Origin: UBA1876 sp964515395
Lineage (GTDB): Bacteria > Synergistota > Synergistia > Synergistales > Thermovirgaceae
NCBI GenBank assembly: GCA_964515395.1
Contig: CAZERC010000026.1
Coordinates: 1 to 20,358, forward strand
DNA: 20,358 bases
Direction: 5' to 3'
The position numbers and the translations under genes are program-made. This document shows positions 1 to 8,113 of this stretch, one piece after another (within the stretch, counting starts at the first letter, position 1; every line of letters begins with the position of its first letter). Under the pieces are notes generated by a model, which saw only the letters and a program-made list of their open reading frames with translations, was not told the DNA's origin and did no database searches.

Positions 1-2
1 CG

Positions 3-1895
3 CCGATTACCGTCGGGAATGTGGAACTCAAGAACAGGTTTGTGGTTCCCCCCATGGTGACCGTGTACTGTGACCAGGACGGCATGGCTACAGAGCGTTT
101 TATCAGGTACCACGAGGAGAAGGCCAAAGGCGGCTGGGGCCTGATCATCGTCGAGGACTACGCCGTGGATCCTTGCGGCAGGGGTTTCTGGACCCCGGGG
201 CTCTGGAAGGACGAGCAGATACCCTCCCATGCCGAGCTCGTGCAGCGGGTGCACGATGCCGGGGCGAAGATCGTGGCCCAGATCTACCATAGCGGCCGGC
301 AGACCAGTTCGGCCGTCATCGGGGAGCAGCCCGTTTCGGCGTCTCCGCTGCCGTGCCCGGTCCTGGGAGAGGTTCCCAGGCAGCTGACGGTGCCGGAGAT
401 CAAAAAGATCGTCTCCCAGTTCGGAGACACGGCCCTGAGGGCGAAAAAGGCAGGTTTTGACGGCGTCCAGGTTCACGGCGGCCACGGGTACCTCATCGCC
501 CAGTTCCTGTCGAAGTACTCCAACAAGCGCTGCGACGAATATGGGGGCACTCTGGAGAACAGGCTCCGCTTCCCCCTGGAGATCGTCGCCGACATCCGCA
601 AGAAATGCGGCCCCGATTTCCTGATCGATTTCCGGATCTCGGGCGACGAAAAAGTTCATGGCGGACGGACCATTGAGGAGACCAAGACCGTTGCCATGAA
701 GCTCGAAAAGCAGGGCATCGACATGATCAATGTATCCGCCGGAACCTACGAGAGCACCTGGGCCATCGTTCCGCCCATGAACATCACCAACGGGTGGATC
801 GTGGATCTCGCTGCGGAGGTCAAGAAGGTGGTTGACATCCCTGTGACCACTGTGGGACGCATCAACGACCCCATGCTGGCGGAAAGCATCCTGGCCTCCG
901 GGAAGGCTGACCTTGTGGCCATGGGCCGGTCGTCTATTGCCGATCCCGAAATGCCGAAGAAATACTTCGTGGGCCGCTACGAGGACATCCGCCCCTGCAT
1001 CGGGTGCCAGCAGGGATGCCTGGAAGAGCTGTTCAAAAACGAGCCCATCCGGTGCCTGGTGAATCCGACCCTGGGATTTGAGTACAAGGACGAGCTCAAG
1101 AAAGCTGAAAAGCCGAAAAAGGTCACCGTCGTCGGTGCTGGGCCGGCAGGCCTGGAAGCGGCTCGGACCGCAGCCCTGGCTGGGCATGACGTTACTCTCT
1201 ACGAGAAGACGGATTGCTTCGGCGGAGAGTTCACCACGGCGGCCATCCCTCCCGTAAAGGGAGACCTCATGGCCTATATCTCCTGGGCGGCGAACCAGGT
1301 GGAAAAGCTCGGCGTGGACATCCGGATGAACACGGAGTACACGGCCGAAATGTGCGAGAAGGAAAAACCCGACAAAGTGATTATCGCCACAGGTGCCGTG
1401 CACTCCAGGCCTTCGATTCCGGGGATTGACGGGTCGAAGGTGGTGACCGCCACGGACGTGCTGTGGGGAAGGGCCCCCACGGGCCAGAAGGTTGTCGTGG
1501 CCGGGGGCGGCATGATCGGCAGCGAGACGGCGACCTACCTCGCCTCGCTGGGCAAGCAGGTGACCATCGTGGAGATGCTTCCTGCCGTGGCCTCCGACGA
1601 GGAATTCACCCGCCGTGTCCTGATGCTCAAGATGTTCGAGGAAATGCACATCAACGTCATGACGGACACGAAGATCACCATGATCACCGATACGGGTGTC
1701 CAGGTCGAGACGGGGCCGGATACCACGGAGATCGAAGCGGACACTGTGGTGCTCGCCCTGGGGATGACTCCCGAAAAGGGACTGGTCGGAAAGCTTGAGG
1801 GCAAGGTGGACGTGGTCGTCGTGGGCGACGCGGTGAAGGCCCGTAACGCCCTGGAGGCCACCAGGGAAGGCTTCCTGGCGGGTGCCGGAGCCTAG
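3..1895 (+). CDS. NADH:flavin oxidoreductase, old yellow enzyme/FadH-like Fe-S flavoprotein (5' partial)
   Basis: Multidomain reductase that should move hydride from NAD(P)H through FAD, a 4Fe-4S cluster and FMN to an activated C=C bond, as in 2,4-dienoyl-CoA reductase, BaiCD-type and enoate reductases. The frame is open to the window edge; residues before the GTG at 21 (PITVGN) match the usual family N-terminus, so the true start lies upstream. Counting from that GTG, a TIM barrel occupies about 1-345, with the H152-G-G-H155-G-Y157 active-site segment followed by the YGG...NR motif. Cluster cysteines are C326, C329, C333 and C345. A GAGPAG FAD motif lies at 372-377 and a second GGGMIG dinucleotide motif at 495-500. 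The C-terminus looks complete. The substrate cannot be read from sequence. It converges on the amidohydrolase/TRAP operon, which suggests but does not prove a shared pathway. Confidence 0.93.
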   Translation, partial: PITVGNVELKNRFVVPPMVTVYCDQDGMATERFIRYHEEKAKGGWGLIIVEDYAVDPCGRGFWTPGLWKDEQIPSHAELVQRVHDAGAKIVAQIYHSGRQTSSAVIGEQPVSASPLPCPVLGEVPRQLTVPEIKKIVSQFGDTALRAKKAGFDGVQVHGGHGYLIAQFLSKYSNKRCDEYGGTLENRLRFPLEIVADIRKKCGPDFLIDFRISGDEKVHGGRTIEETKTVAMKLEKQGIDMINVSAGTYESTWAIVPPMNITNGWIVDLAAEVKKVVDIPVTTVGRINDPMLAESILASGKADLVAMGRSSIADPEMPKKYFVGRYEDIRPCIGCQQGCLEELFKNEPIRCLVNPTLGFEYKDELKKAEKPKKVTVVGAGPAGLEAARTAALAGHDVTLYEKTDCFGGEFTTAAIPPVKGDLMAYISWAANQVEKLGVDIRMNTEYTAEMCEKEKPDKVIIATGAVHSRPSIPGIDGSKVVTATDVLWGRAPTGQKVVVAGGGMIGSETATYLASLGKQVTIVEMLPAVASDEEFTRRVLMLKMFEEMHINVMTDTKITMITDTGVQVETGPDTTEIEADTVVLALGMTPEKGLVGKLEGKVDVVVVGDAVKARNALEATREGFLAGAGA

Positions 1896-1934
1896 CCGGG
1901 TTTTTCGCTTCTCCGGCGAACGCATGACGCGCGA

Positions 1935-1975
1935 AAGGCCGGGACCTTGTCAAGGTTCCGGCCTTGTTTTTGTTT
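1935..1975 (+). terminator. Intrinsic terminator after the flavin oxidoreductase
   Basis: A 14-bp stem (left arm 1935-1948, right arm 1952-1965, one G-T wobble, 3-nt loop) is followed by GTTTTTGTTT. It lies 39 bases after the oxidoreductase stop and 20 bases before the end of the convergent amidohydrolase. Its left arm contains AGGCCGGGACCTT, which recurs in the terminator before metN. Confidence 0.9.
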
Positions 1976-1995
1976 CCCGTCTGGCTGTTGGACTA

Positions 1996-3402
1996 TCACC
2001 GTTTTTTTGGCAACGCCTTTTTGGGATCGGCGACGGTGCAGGCAACTCCGGCGGATTGTACTTTTTGTTTTCCCAACTCCGTTGTGATGATTGTCCCTCC
2101 GGAACCCGTCACCACGCCATCGATCATGATGATTTTTCCCAGGGCAACCGCCATGTAGGCCTTGCTTTCAGCGGGGTCGAGAACGGTTATATCGGCATCG
2201 GCTCCGGGCGCCAGGTGCCCCCTGGTTTCGAGGCCCAGCATGGCCGCCGTGCTGACGGAAAGTTTCCTGGCCAGTTCGGAGGGTGAAAAGGCTCCGAAGC
2301 GGCAGAGGTCCAGACCCTGTCGGATCATGGTGTTTCTGGGAATGCCTCCCCCGTCGGTGGACAGGGCGTCCACGCGGAAATTTCCCGCCTCGTCTTTGGT
2401 TGTGGCCAGGACAACCTGGGCTTCCAGGACGTTGACGGGAAAACTCAAGGTAACGTCTGTTCCCAGCTCCTTCCAGAGGGCATATCCCGCTTCTTTCGTA
2501 ACGAGGACGTTTTCACCGGCCTGAAAGGCCACGACGCGTGCGAAACCGCCCCGTATGGCTTCACCGAGCCCCGTTTCGTCGGCGGAGTATCCGCCCCTGA
2601 CGCAGCAGTGGCCTGTCACCTGGCTCAGGATCCTGCCTTGTTCGCACTTGCCGGAGGTCCCGTTGAAGGGGCTCAGGTAGGATTCCGACCAGACGTTGGG
2701 GTGGCTCTCCAGAAGTTCGAGAGCCTCCTGTACCTCCTGCAGGACGGGTTTGACGGCACCGCGGCAGTAGCTGTTGACGTGGGCCATGTGAATCGGGTGC
2801 CCTTCGGCCAGCTCGAGGGCTTCCCTGAACCCTTCGAGGTTGCTTCCCTTTTCGGTGGTGCCGGCATGAAAAGCGATGTACATGCCTTTTTCGGCGGCTT
2901 TCCCGATGATCCGTTTCGTAGTGTCCGGGGTCACGGGGTAGTGCCCCCCAAGGAGCTTGACCCCGTAGGCGCCCCCTTCGAGGGAGTGTTGAAGTCGTTC
3001 TTCGATTTCTGCATCGGAATAGTCGACCTTCGGAGTTTGTTCCTCCCCACGGGTGAAGGCGTTGAGGCAGAGAATATTCATGCCGGAGCCATGGTTTTTG
3101 ACGTTTTCGATGACGTCCGAAACAGGGCCTGCCATATCCATAGCGGTGACCACGCCTTCTTTTGCCATCATTCTCAGGCCGGGGGCACCGCCGATCCAGG
3201 ACGAGACGTGCATGTGCGGGTCGATGACGCCCGGAATGATCCAGCGTCCCTTGAGATCCACTACCTGAAGGGCTTCGGAGGGCTCAAGGGGTTTCCCGGA
3301 ATCCACGATCTTGCCGTTATGGATTCCCAGGTCTCCAAATGTGTCGATTCCATTGGCGGGGTCGATGACCCGTCCGTTTTTCAGGAGCAAGGTGTATTTC
3401 AT
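1996..3402 (-). CDS. Amidohydrolase, dihydroorotase/hydantoinase-like metal-dependent cyclic-amide hydrolase
   Basis: Predicted cytoplasmic amidohydrolase-superfamily enzyme of 468 residues that would hydrolyse a cyclic amide/imide or an N-acyl group. The N-terminus has the family pattern LLLKNGRVIDPANG. A full binuclear metal set is visible: H63-x-H65 after strand 1, candidate carboxylated lysine K149 (GVKLLGG), H179 (FHAG), H208 (HMAHVNS) and D350 (STDGG). The C-terminus has the common GADADITVLD strand. The frame extends further upstream, but the first 53 residues of that extension are compositionally wrong and overlap the dctM-like gene. I chose the ATG at 3402. Its GGAGG lies about 14 bases upstream, an unusually long spacing. 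It is the last gene of the minus-strand TRAP operon, 31 bases after the large permease, so its substrate is probably what the transporter brings in. A dihydropyrimidinase-like or N-acyl deacetylase role is equally possible. Confidence 0.9.
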   Translation of the reverse strand: MKYTLLLKNGRVIDPANGIDTFGDLGIHNGKIVDSGKPLEPSEALQVVDLKGRWIIPGVIDPHMHVSSWIGGAPGLRMMAKEGVVTAMDMAGPVSDVIENVKNHGSGMNILCLNAFTRGEEQTPKVDYSDAEIEERLQHSLEGGAYGVKLLGGHYPVTPDTTKRIIGKAAEKGMYIAFHAGTTEKGSNLEGFREALELAEGHPIHMAHVNSYCRGAVKPVLQEVQEALELLESHPNVWSESYLSPFNGTSGKCEQGRILSQVTGHCCVRGGYSADETGLGEAIRGGFARVVAFQAGENVLVTKEAGYALWKELGTDVTLSFPVNVLEAQVVLATTKDEAGNFRVDALSTDGGGIPRNTMIRQGLDLCRFGAFSPSELARKLSVSTAAMLGLETRGHLAPGADADITVLDPAESKAYMAVALGKIIMIDGVVTGSGGTIITTELGKQKVQSAGVACTVADPKKALPKKR

Positions 3403-3433
3403 TGTGCGCGGATACGCCTCCTTTTGTGGGGTT

Positions 3434-4747
3434 CTAGCCTCCCATGTAGAAGTTGGGCAGCCATGTGGCGAGCCATGGGAAGACAAAGAGGAAGACCAGT
3501 ACCACAAGGTCTGCGTAGATGAAGGGCAGGACGCCGCTGAAGACGTCCTCGACAGTGACATCCTTTCCGGCCACCCCCTTCAGTGCGAAAGCGTTCAGTC
3601 CCACCGGCGGGGTGACGGCCCCGATTTCCGCCATCTTCATGGCCACGATGCAGAACCACACCGGGTTGATGCCAAGTTTGACGATCACCGGGAAGAAGAT
3701 GGGGAAGGAGAACATGAAGAACGCCGAGGCATTCATGAACATGCCCAAAAAGAAAAAGACGATCAGGATGGCTATGGTGACGGCCATGGGCGGAATATCC
3801 ATCTGGATGATCGACTGCGTGAGATTCGTAGGCAGGCGGGTTATTCCCAGGACCCGGCCGAAGTACAGGGCGCCCACCATGATGGCAAAAATCATGGAGG
3901 TCGTTTTGGCCGCATCCTGCAGGGCCTCACGGATGACGGAGAATTTTTTCAGGTCCCCTTTCCATATTCCGATGATGAGCGTCAGCGCGGCTCCGATGGC
4001 TGCGGCTTCCGTGGGGGTGAAGAATCCGGAATAGATTCCCCCGAGGACGACGAAAATGAGGAGCACGATGGGCCAGATGCGCACGGAGTACTTGAGCTTC
4101 TCCGCGAGGGTGTATTCAGTGAGATCCGTCGAGCGGGGCATGAGTTTCGGGTTCCTCGCAGCCCTGTAGATGATGGAGGCCGTGTATACGGCGGCGGTGA
4201 AAAGCCCCGGAACGATGCCCGCCATGAAAAGCATACCTACGGATTGATCCGTCAGGATGGCGAGGATGATCATGACACTGCTGGGCGGAATCATGGATGC
4301 GAACGTTCCGGCGGAAGCGATGCATCCAAGGGAAAAGGATTTGTCATATTTGAGGGCCTTCATTTCGGGGAGCGCAATCTTGCCGAAAACCGCCGCGCCG
4401 GCCAGCGAGGAACCGCAAATGGCACCGAACATGGCGCTGGCCCAGCATGTGGCGACTCCCAGCGAGCCCGGGACCTTCCGTGACCAGATGGAGATAGTGT
4501 CATAGGCGTCCTTTGCGAAACCGGCACGTGCGGCGAAGGACCCCATGAGGATGAACAGGGGCAGAACCGTGTAGGTGGGGGTCGCTACGCCGTGGTATAT
4601 GGTTTGTCCGATCATCGAAACGGCGGTGTCGAATCCCATGATTGCCGTCGTCGTCGCCAGTCCGACTGCGAAAAAGATGATAAAGATATGCGAGCCCGTC
4701 ATGATAAGTATCAAAAAGGCCAGTACGGTAAGCATGCCGATGGACAT
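3434..4747 (-). CDS. TRAP transporter large permease (DctM family)
   Basis: Inner-membrane transport subunit of a tripartite ATP-independent periplasmic transporter, which uses an ion gradient to import an organic anion delivered by the binding protein. The 437-residue length fits the family (about 425). The sequence is almost wholly hydrophobic segments, beginning with a membrane helix at residues 5-30. Family-typical segments include GATTA-like glycine-rich loops, IPPSSVMIILA, FFTPTEAAAIGA and the C-terminal TPPVGLNAFALKG. The ATG at 4747 has an AAGGAGG nine bases upstream. It lies 68 bases after the small permease and 31 bases before the amidohydrolase. DctM names the family only. C4-dicarboxylate transport should not be assumed, given the neighbouring amidohydrolases. 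Confidence 0.96.
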   Translation of the reverse strand: MSIGMLTVLAFLILIMTGSHIFIIFFAVGLATTTAIMGFDTAVSMIGQTIYHGVATPTYTVLPLFILMGSFAARAGFAKDAYDTISIWSRKVPGSLGVATCWASAMFGAICGSSLAGAAVFGKIALPEMKALKYDKSFSLGCIASAGTFASMIPPSSVMIILAILTDQSVGMLFMAGIVPGLFTAAVYTASIIYRAARNPKLMPRSTDLTEYTLAEKLKYSVRIWPIVLLIFVVLGGIYSGFFTPTEAAAIGAALTLIIGIWKGDLKKFSVIREALQDAAKTTSMIFAIMVGALYFGRVLGITRLPTNLTQSIIQMDIPPMAVTIAILIVFFFLGMFMNASAFFMFSFPIFFPVIVKLGINPVWFCIVAMKMAEIGAVTPPVGLNAFALKGVAGKDVTVEDVFSGVLPFIYADLVVLVFLFVFPWLATWLPNFYMGG

Positions 4748-4815
4748 CTGGTAATGCCTCCTTCTTCCTTGTCTGGCTGCCTCGAAAAGGGTGTCGGTGT
4801 CGCGGGATTTTCAGC

Positions 4816-5301
4816 CTAGGCGCTTTGCTTCTTCCCGTTTTTGAAAACACCAACAAGAATGACGATGCACTGCAGCACGAAGAACAGGACTCCGATAAAA
4901 ATCGTAACTTTCACGGGGTAGGTGGGAAGGGGCGAAGTCCCTGGCACGGATTCGCCGCTCACATAGGCGTCGATGGCGATTCTTCCGGCTGCAAAGGTGA
5001 TGATGCCGCCGATGGAAACGGCGACGACGTAGTTGAATATCCTCAGGGTTTTGGCGATGCCGGGCGGGAGTCTTCTGATGATGGCGTTGACCTTGATATG
5101 TTCGTCATGTTCTTCGGCATGAGCAAGGCCAAGATAAATAACAGCGACGAACACGAAGGTGGAGAGCTCCAGAAGGCCTGGAATCGGGATGCCGAAAAAG
5201 CGGGACACCAGGTTGACGATAAGGAGGATCATGATGACGCTCAGGGCCCAGGTGCTGAATTCCGCAAAAAGCGCGTTGATTCTGGCAAGAAGATGTTTCA
5301 A
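4816..5301 (-). CDS. TRAP transporter small permease (DctQ family)
   Basis: Small membrane subunit of the TRAP transporter, about 161 residues with four predicted membrane segments (near residues 13-35, 43-60, 85-105 and 125-148 from the chosen start). LLELSTFVFVAVIYLGLAHAEEHDEHI is reduced here to its landmarks: an ELS-F motif and the conserved AH-E-EHI stretch. Start choice is open. The ATG at 5319 has no Shine-Dalgarno, whereas GGAGGG at 5317-5312 sits ten bases before an in-frame TTG at 5301, giving the short KHLLARIN N-terminus typical of DctQ proteins. I therefore prefer the TTG. The gene is 255 bases downstream of the binding-protein gene, across a hairpin, and 68 bases upstream of the large permease. 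Confidence 0.9.
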   Translation of the reverse strand: MKHLLARINALFAEFSTWALSVIMILLIVNLVSRFFGIPIPGLLELSTFVFVAVIYLGLAHAEEHDEHIKVNAIIRRLPPGIAKTLRIFNYVVAVSIGGIITFAAGRIAIDAYVSGESVPGTSPLPTYPVKVTIFIGVLFFVLQCIVILVGVFKNGKKQSA

Positions 5302-5504
5302 GGCCGTTTTTCCCTCCATTCAGTGGAGTTCACGATCACAAAAGCGGTTTTCCCGAATTTGCCGGCACGACGGCCGGGATGGAAACAAAAGTTCCGTGTA
5401 TCAAACAATTGTGTGCGAGATTTTGCTGAAAGTCCATATCCTGTATTTTAACGCCGCTGCCTGTGTTTTGTCCGGGTGAACCATGACAGAAGGATATCCT
5501 GAAA

Positions 5505-5547
5505 CCGCAAGAAACGAAACTGCCCCACCCGCGTGGGGGTGAGGCAG
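5505..5547 (-). terminator. Intercistronic hairpin / possible partial terminator between dctP-like and dctQ-like genes
   Basis: An inverted repeat at 5520-5547 gives an 11-pair stem with one mismatch and a 6-nt loop. Read on the minus strand it is followed by GTTTCGTTTCTTG, an imperfect T-tract. It lies 28 bases past the binding-protein stop. It may act as a leaky terminator or a 3'-end stabiliser that keeps binding-protein mRNA in excess over the membrane subunits. The remainder of the 255-base gap (about 5320-5504) shows nothing else I can name. Confidence 0.55.
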
Positions 5548-5574
5548 CTCGCTGTAACCGAAGGCAGTGCGGTC

Positions 5575-6615
5575 TTACTGCCTCGCTTCTTCCATGTACG
5601 TTTCGATGTCCTTGATGAACTGCTCGCCGTTTTCGACTCCCGCATTTTCGGCCTTTTCGGCCAGTTCCTTTTTCATGGTGTCGATAATGGGCAAGTTCTG
5701 CCAGGCTTTTACATCTTCTTCGCTTGCCATGACCACTTCTTTGCCCTTCTCGCCGAAGAGTTTGACCTGGTTCTGGTACTCGCTGTCGAACATGGGGCCG
5801 AATCGTTCGTCCACTTTCTTGACTGCGGCGAGGATCTGGTTCTGTGTTTCTTCGGAGAAGCCGTCCCAGACCTTCTGGTTGATGGTGTAGGTGAAAGCCA
5901 GCCACAGACCGAGTTCCTGCGAAGTGAAGGTGTAGGGAGCCACTTCGTAGAATTTCTGGCCGGAGCAGGCTGCGATGTTGGTGAAGACCGCATCAATGGT
6001 TCCCGTCTGCAGGGCCATGTAGCAATCGGTGAAAGGAACCGAAACCGGAACCGCCCCGAGGTCTTCAAGCATCCGCAGATACGCTTCGCTGGAGGCCCGG
6101 ATTTTCATCCCCTCGAAGTCCTGTATCGTCTTGACCGGTTTCGTGGAGGAGAGTGCAAGGGGCGTTGGGAAGTATTGCCAGAGGATCTTTTGGTTGTGTT
6201 TTTCGATTTCCTGTTTCACGGCGGGATAGTTTTCGTAGATCCTGTTCATGACCTCGACCTTCTGGTCATGTTTCGGTGGCGACTCGGTGAACACCAGAAG
6301 CTGGGAGTGCAGGGGCATGTTGCCCGGGTAATACGCGGGGTTCACATCCCCGATATCGACGATTCCAGCCTTTACGGAATCAAAGACCTCGGCGCCGCCG
6401 GCCAGGGATTCGCTGTAGTAGATGTCGATTTTTACCTTGCCGTCTGTTGCTTTTTCGATTTCCTCTTTCAGGAGTCTCGCACCGACACTCCTGTAGACAT
6501 CCGGTGGATGGTGGGTGGACAGTCTCAAGGTGACCTCGTCATCGGCCGCAAAAGACATTCCAGCTGTCATGATGATGAAAAGAAACACTAACACGCTGAC
6601 GATGGATCGTTTCAT
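5575..6615 (-). CDS. TRAP transporter substrate-binding protein (DctP family)
   Basis: Periplasmic receptor of the TRAP system, 346 residues, typical length. A Sec signal peptide is clear: MKRS, a hydrophobic core to about residue 20, then SFA-AD, with cleavage near residue 23. There is no lipobox cysteine. The mature part begins VTLRLSTHHPPD. It keeps the family's ligand region: GMKIRAS, whose arginine normally binds a substrate carboxylate, followed by LGAVPVSVPFTDCYMALQTGTIDAV. The ATG at 6615 has AGGGGAGG six bases upstream. It is the first gene of the operon, expressed from the promoter at 6651-6679. The conserved arginine suggests a carboxylate-bearing ligand. Nothing in the sequence identifies it further, although the flanking amidohydrolases point to an N-carbamoyl, N-acyl or heterocyclic carboxylate. 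Confidence 0.96.
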   Translation of the reverse strand: MKRSIVSVLVFLFIIMTAGMSFAADDEVTLRLSTHHPPDVYRSVGARLLKEEIEKATDGKVKIDIYYSESLAGGAEVFDSVKAGIVDIGDVNPAYYPGNMPLHSQLLVFTESPPKHDQKVEVMNRIYENYPAVKQEIEKHNQKILWQYFPTPLALSSTKPVKTIQDFEGMKIRASSEAYLRMLEDLGAVPVSVPFTDCYMALQTGTIDAVFTNIAACSGQKFYEVAPYTFTSQELGLWLAFTYTINQKVWDGFSEETQNQILAAVKKVDERFGPMFDSEYQNQVKLFGEKGKEVVMASEEDVKAWQNLPIIDTMKKELAEKAENAGVENGEQFIKDIETYMEEARQ

Positions 6616-6650
6616 ATTGACCTCCCCTTTCCCATTATCTCTGGTTTTTT

Positions 6651-6679
6651 ACAGTATATACTCAATTGGATGGTGTCAA
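6651..6679 (-). promoter_or_regulatory. Sigma-70 promoter for the TRAP/amidohydrolase operon
   Basis: On the minus strand a perfect TTGACA (6679-6674) is followed by a 17-base spacer and TACTGT (6656-6651). This predicts a start near 6644 and a short leader of roughly 28 bases before the binding-protein ATG. It lies in the 219-base divergent gap. I found no equally clear promoter for the plus-strand hydrolase pair. Confidence 0.75.
6653..6662. promoter_or_regulatory. Candidate operator palindrome over the TRAP operon -10 box
   Basis: AGTATATACT is a perfect 10-bp palindrome that overlaps the -10 hexamer of the TRAP promoter. It resembles in style the AT-centred sites of GntR-type repressors, which often control TRAP operons. 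No regulator gene is present in the window, so the protein is unknown. Confidence 0.4.
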
Positions 6680-6834
6680 GAAAAAGAGCCGCATCACAAA
6701 CGGGGCGCTTTGCCCGTAATGCCAGGCATCCGCGGAAAAGGTAGCGGCTGACGGAAAGAGTTGGTAGGCTAGACGAAGTCTCCGGAGAAAAAATCGAAAA
6801 GGGACTGCACGCACAAGACCGGGAGGATGGATTC

Positions 6835-8109
6835 TTGTCCGCGAGCATGATCGCAAAGGAAGATTTGGACCGATATATTTCAGACCTGGCCCAGGTGGGA
6901 GTCGACCCGGAGGGCGGAGTGACGAGGCTGGCGCTGAGCGCTGAAGAGGCAGAGCTGTACCGTCGGGCTGCGTCGTGGCTCGAGGAGCTTGGAGGCCGGA
7001 TCCGGCGCGACGCCATCGGCAATCTCATTGCCCGTTTCGAGGGCAGCGAGGTCTCGCTTCCTGCCGTGGCCTTCGGTTCACACCTGGATTCGGTCCCCAG
7101 GGGCGGCATTTACGATGGCGTCGTGGGAGTGGTGGCGGGGATCGCGGCCGTGAAGGCGATCCGTGAAAGGGGCCTGGTGACCCGACATCCCCTCGAGGTT
7201 ATCGCCTTTGTCGGTGAGGAATCGAGTCGCTTCGGCGTCTCGACCCTGGGCAGCAAGGTCATGTGCGGTCTGAAAGACGAGAAGTACCTGCTCGGTCTGA
7301 GAGATGCCGAAGGAGTGACACTCAAGGAGGCGGCACTTCAAGTCGGTGCCAACATTCAGGCCCTTGCCTCGGCCAGAAGGCGGCCCGAGGAGTTCAAGGC
7401 CTTTCTCGAACTGCATATTGAACAGGGGCGCGTATTGGAAGAGACGCAAAATCAGATCGGAGTCGTCACCGCGATAGCCGCCCCCACACGGTGGTTTATT
7501 GAAATCGAGGGCCGTGCCGACCATTCCGGGGCGACGCCGATGGACCTCCGATACGACGCGCTCCCCGCCGCGGCGGAGCTGATCCTGGCGGTGGAGCGGT
7601 TGGGGCGGCAGGAATCGGCCCACCAGACAGTGGCGACCATCGGCACGGCAAACCTCAAACCGGGAGCCATGAACGTCATCCCGGGTCATGTCGGTCTGGG
7701 ACTGGATGTCCGCGGCATCGACAAGAAAAGCATCAACAGGACGATTGAAGGCATTCGCCGCGAACTTGAGGAGATTTCCCGTCGCAGGCACGTGGGGTAC
7801 AGGATGCATGAGTTGTCCGATGAGGACCCACTTGTCCTGGATGAAGGGATGGTTCACACCCTGCAGAATGTTTGCGAGAAGCAGGGGATTTCCTACAGGA
7901 TGATGCCTAGCGGTGCGGGGCACGATGCGATGAACATGGCGAAACTGACTCCCGCAGGTCTCATCTTTATCCCCTGCAGGGACGGGATCAGTCACAGCCC
8001 CCAGGAGAAGGCCGAGCTCGACGACATCGCCCTGGGAGCCGAAGTACTGCTCGGGGCTGTTCTGGAACTTGCCGGAGTGGACGGGGGCATAGCACCAAAA
8101 GGAGGATGA
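6835..8109 (+). CDS. Zn-dependent amidohydrolase, allantoate amidohydrolase / N-carbamoyl-L-amino acid hydrolase / beta-ureidopropionase family (M20)
   Basis: Cytoplasmic M20-fold hydrolase of 424 residues that would split an N-carbamoyl or ureido group from an amino acid, giving CO2, ammonia and the free acid. The binuclear metal set is intact: H83 (GSHLDSV), D94 (YDGVVGV), E129 (VGEESSRFG), H194 (LHIEQG) and H387 (ISHSPQE), with catalytic E128. The dimerisation insert carries the usual GRADHSGATPM motif. The start is the TTG at 6835, supported by GGGAGG eight bases upstream; the ATG at 6847 would be about 20 bases from it. Four bases separate its stop from the next ATG, and that gene's Shine-Dalgarno lies inside this gene's 3' end, so the two are co-translated. 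It diverges from the TRAP operon. The family covers allantoate, ureidoglycolate, N-carbamoyl amino acids and beta-ureidopropionate, and I cannot choose among them. Confidence 0.93.
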   Translation: MSASMIAKEDLDRYISDLAQVGVDPEGGVTRLALSAEEAELYRRAASWLEELGGRIRRDAIGNLIARFEGSEVSLPAVAFGSHLDSVPRGGIYDGVVGVVAGIAAVKAIRERGLVTRHPLEVIAFVGEESSRFGVSTLGSKVMCGLKDEKYLLGLRDAEGVTLKEAALQVGANIQALASARRRPEEFKAFLELHIEQGRVLEETQNQIGVVTAIAAPTRWFIEIEGRADHSGATPMDLRYDALPAAAELILAVERLGRQESAHQTVATIGTANLKPGAMNVIPGHVGLGLDVRGIDKKSINRTIEGIRRELEEISRRRHVGYRMHELSDEDPLVLDEGMVHTLQNVCEKQGISYRMMPSGAGHDAMNMAKLTPAGLIFIPCRDGISHSPQEKAELDDIALGAEVLLGAVLELAGVDGGIAPKGG

Positions 8110-8113
8110 CATC

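Noticed and set aside
2608..3522. 304-codon plus-strand open frame
   Set aside because: Antisense to the amidohydrolase and dctM-like genes, whose catalytic and membrane motifs are intact. No ribosome-binding site and no recognisable protein pattern.
3311..4483. 390-codon plus-strand open frame rich in charged residues
   Set aside because: Antisense of the large TRAP permease. Its Asp/Glu/His/Gly-rich composition is what reversed hydrophobic codons give.
6779..6788. TCTCCGGAGA palindrome upstream of the carbamoylase-type gene
   Set aside because: Short, GC-rich and not associated with a visible promoter. Such palindromes are expected by chance at this composition.
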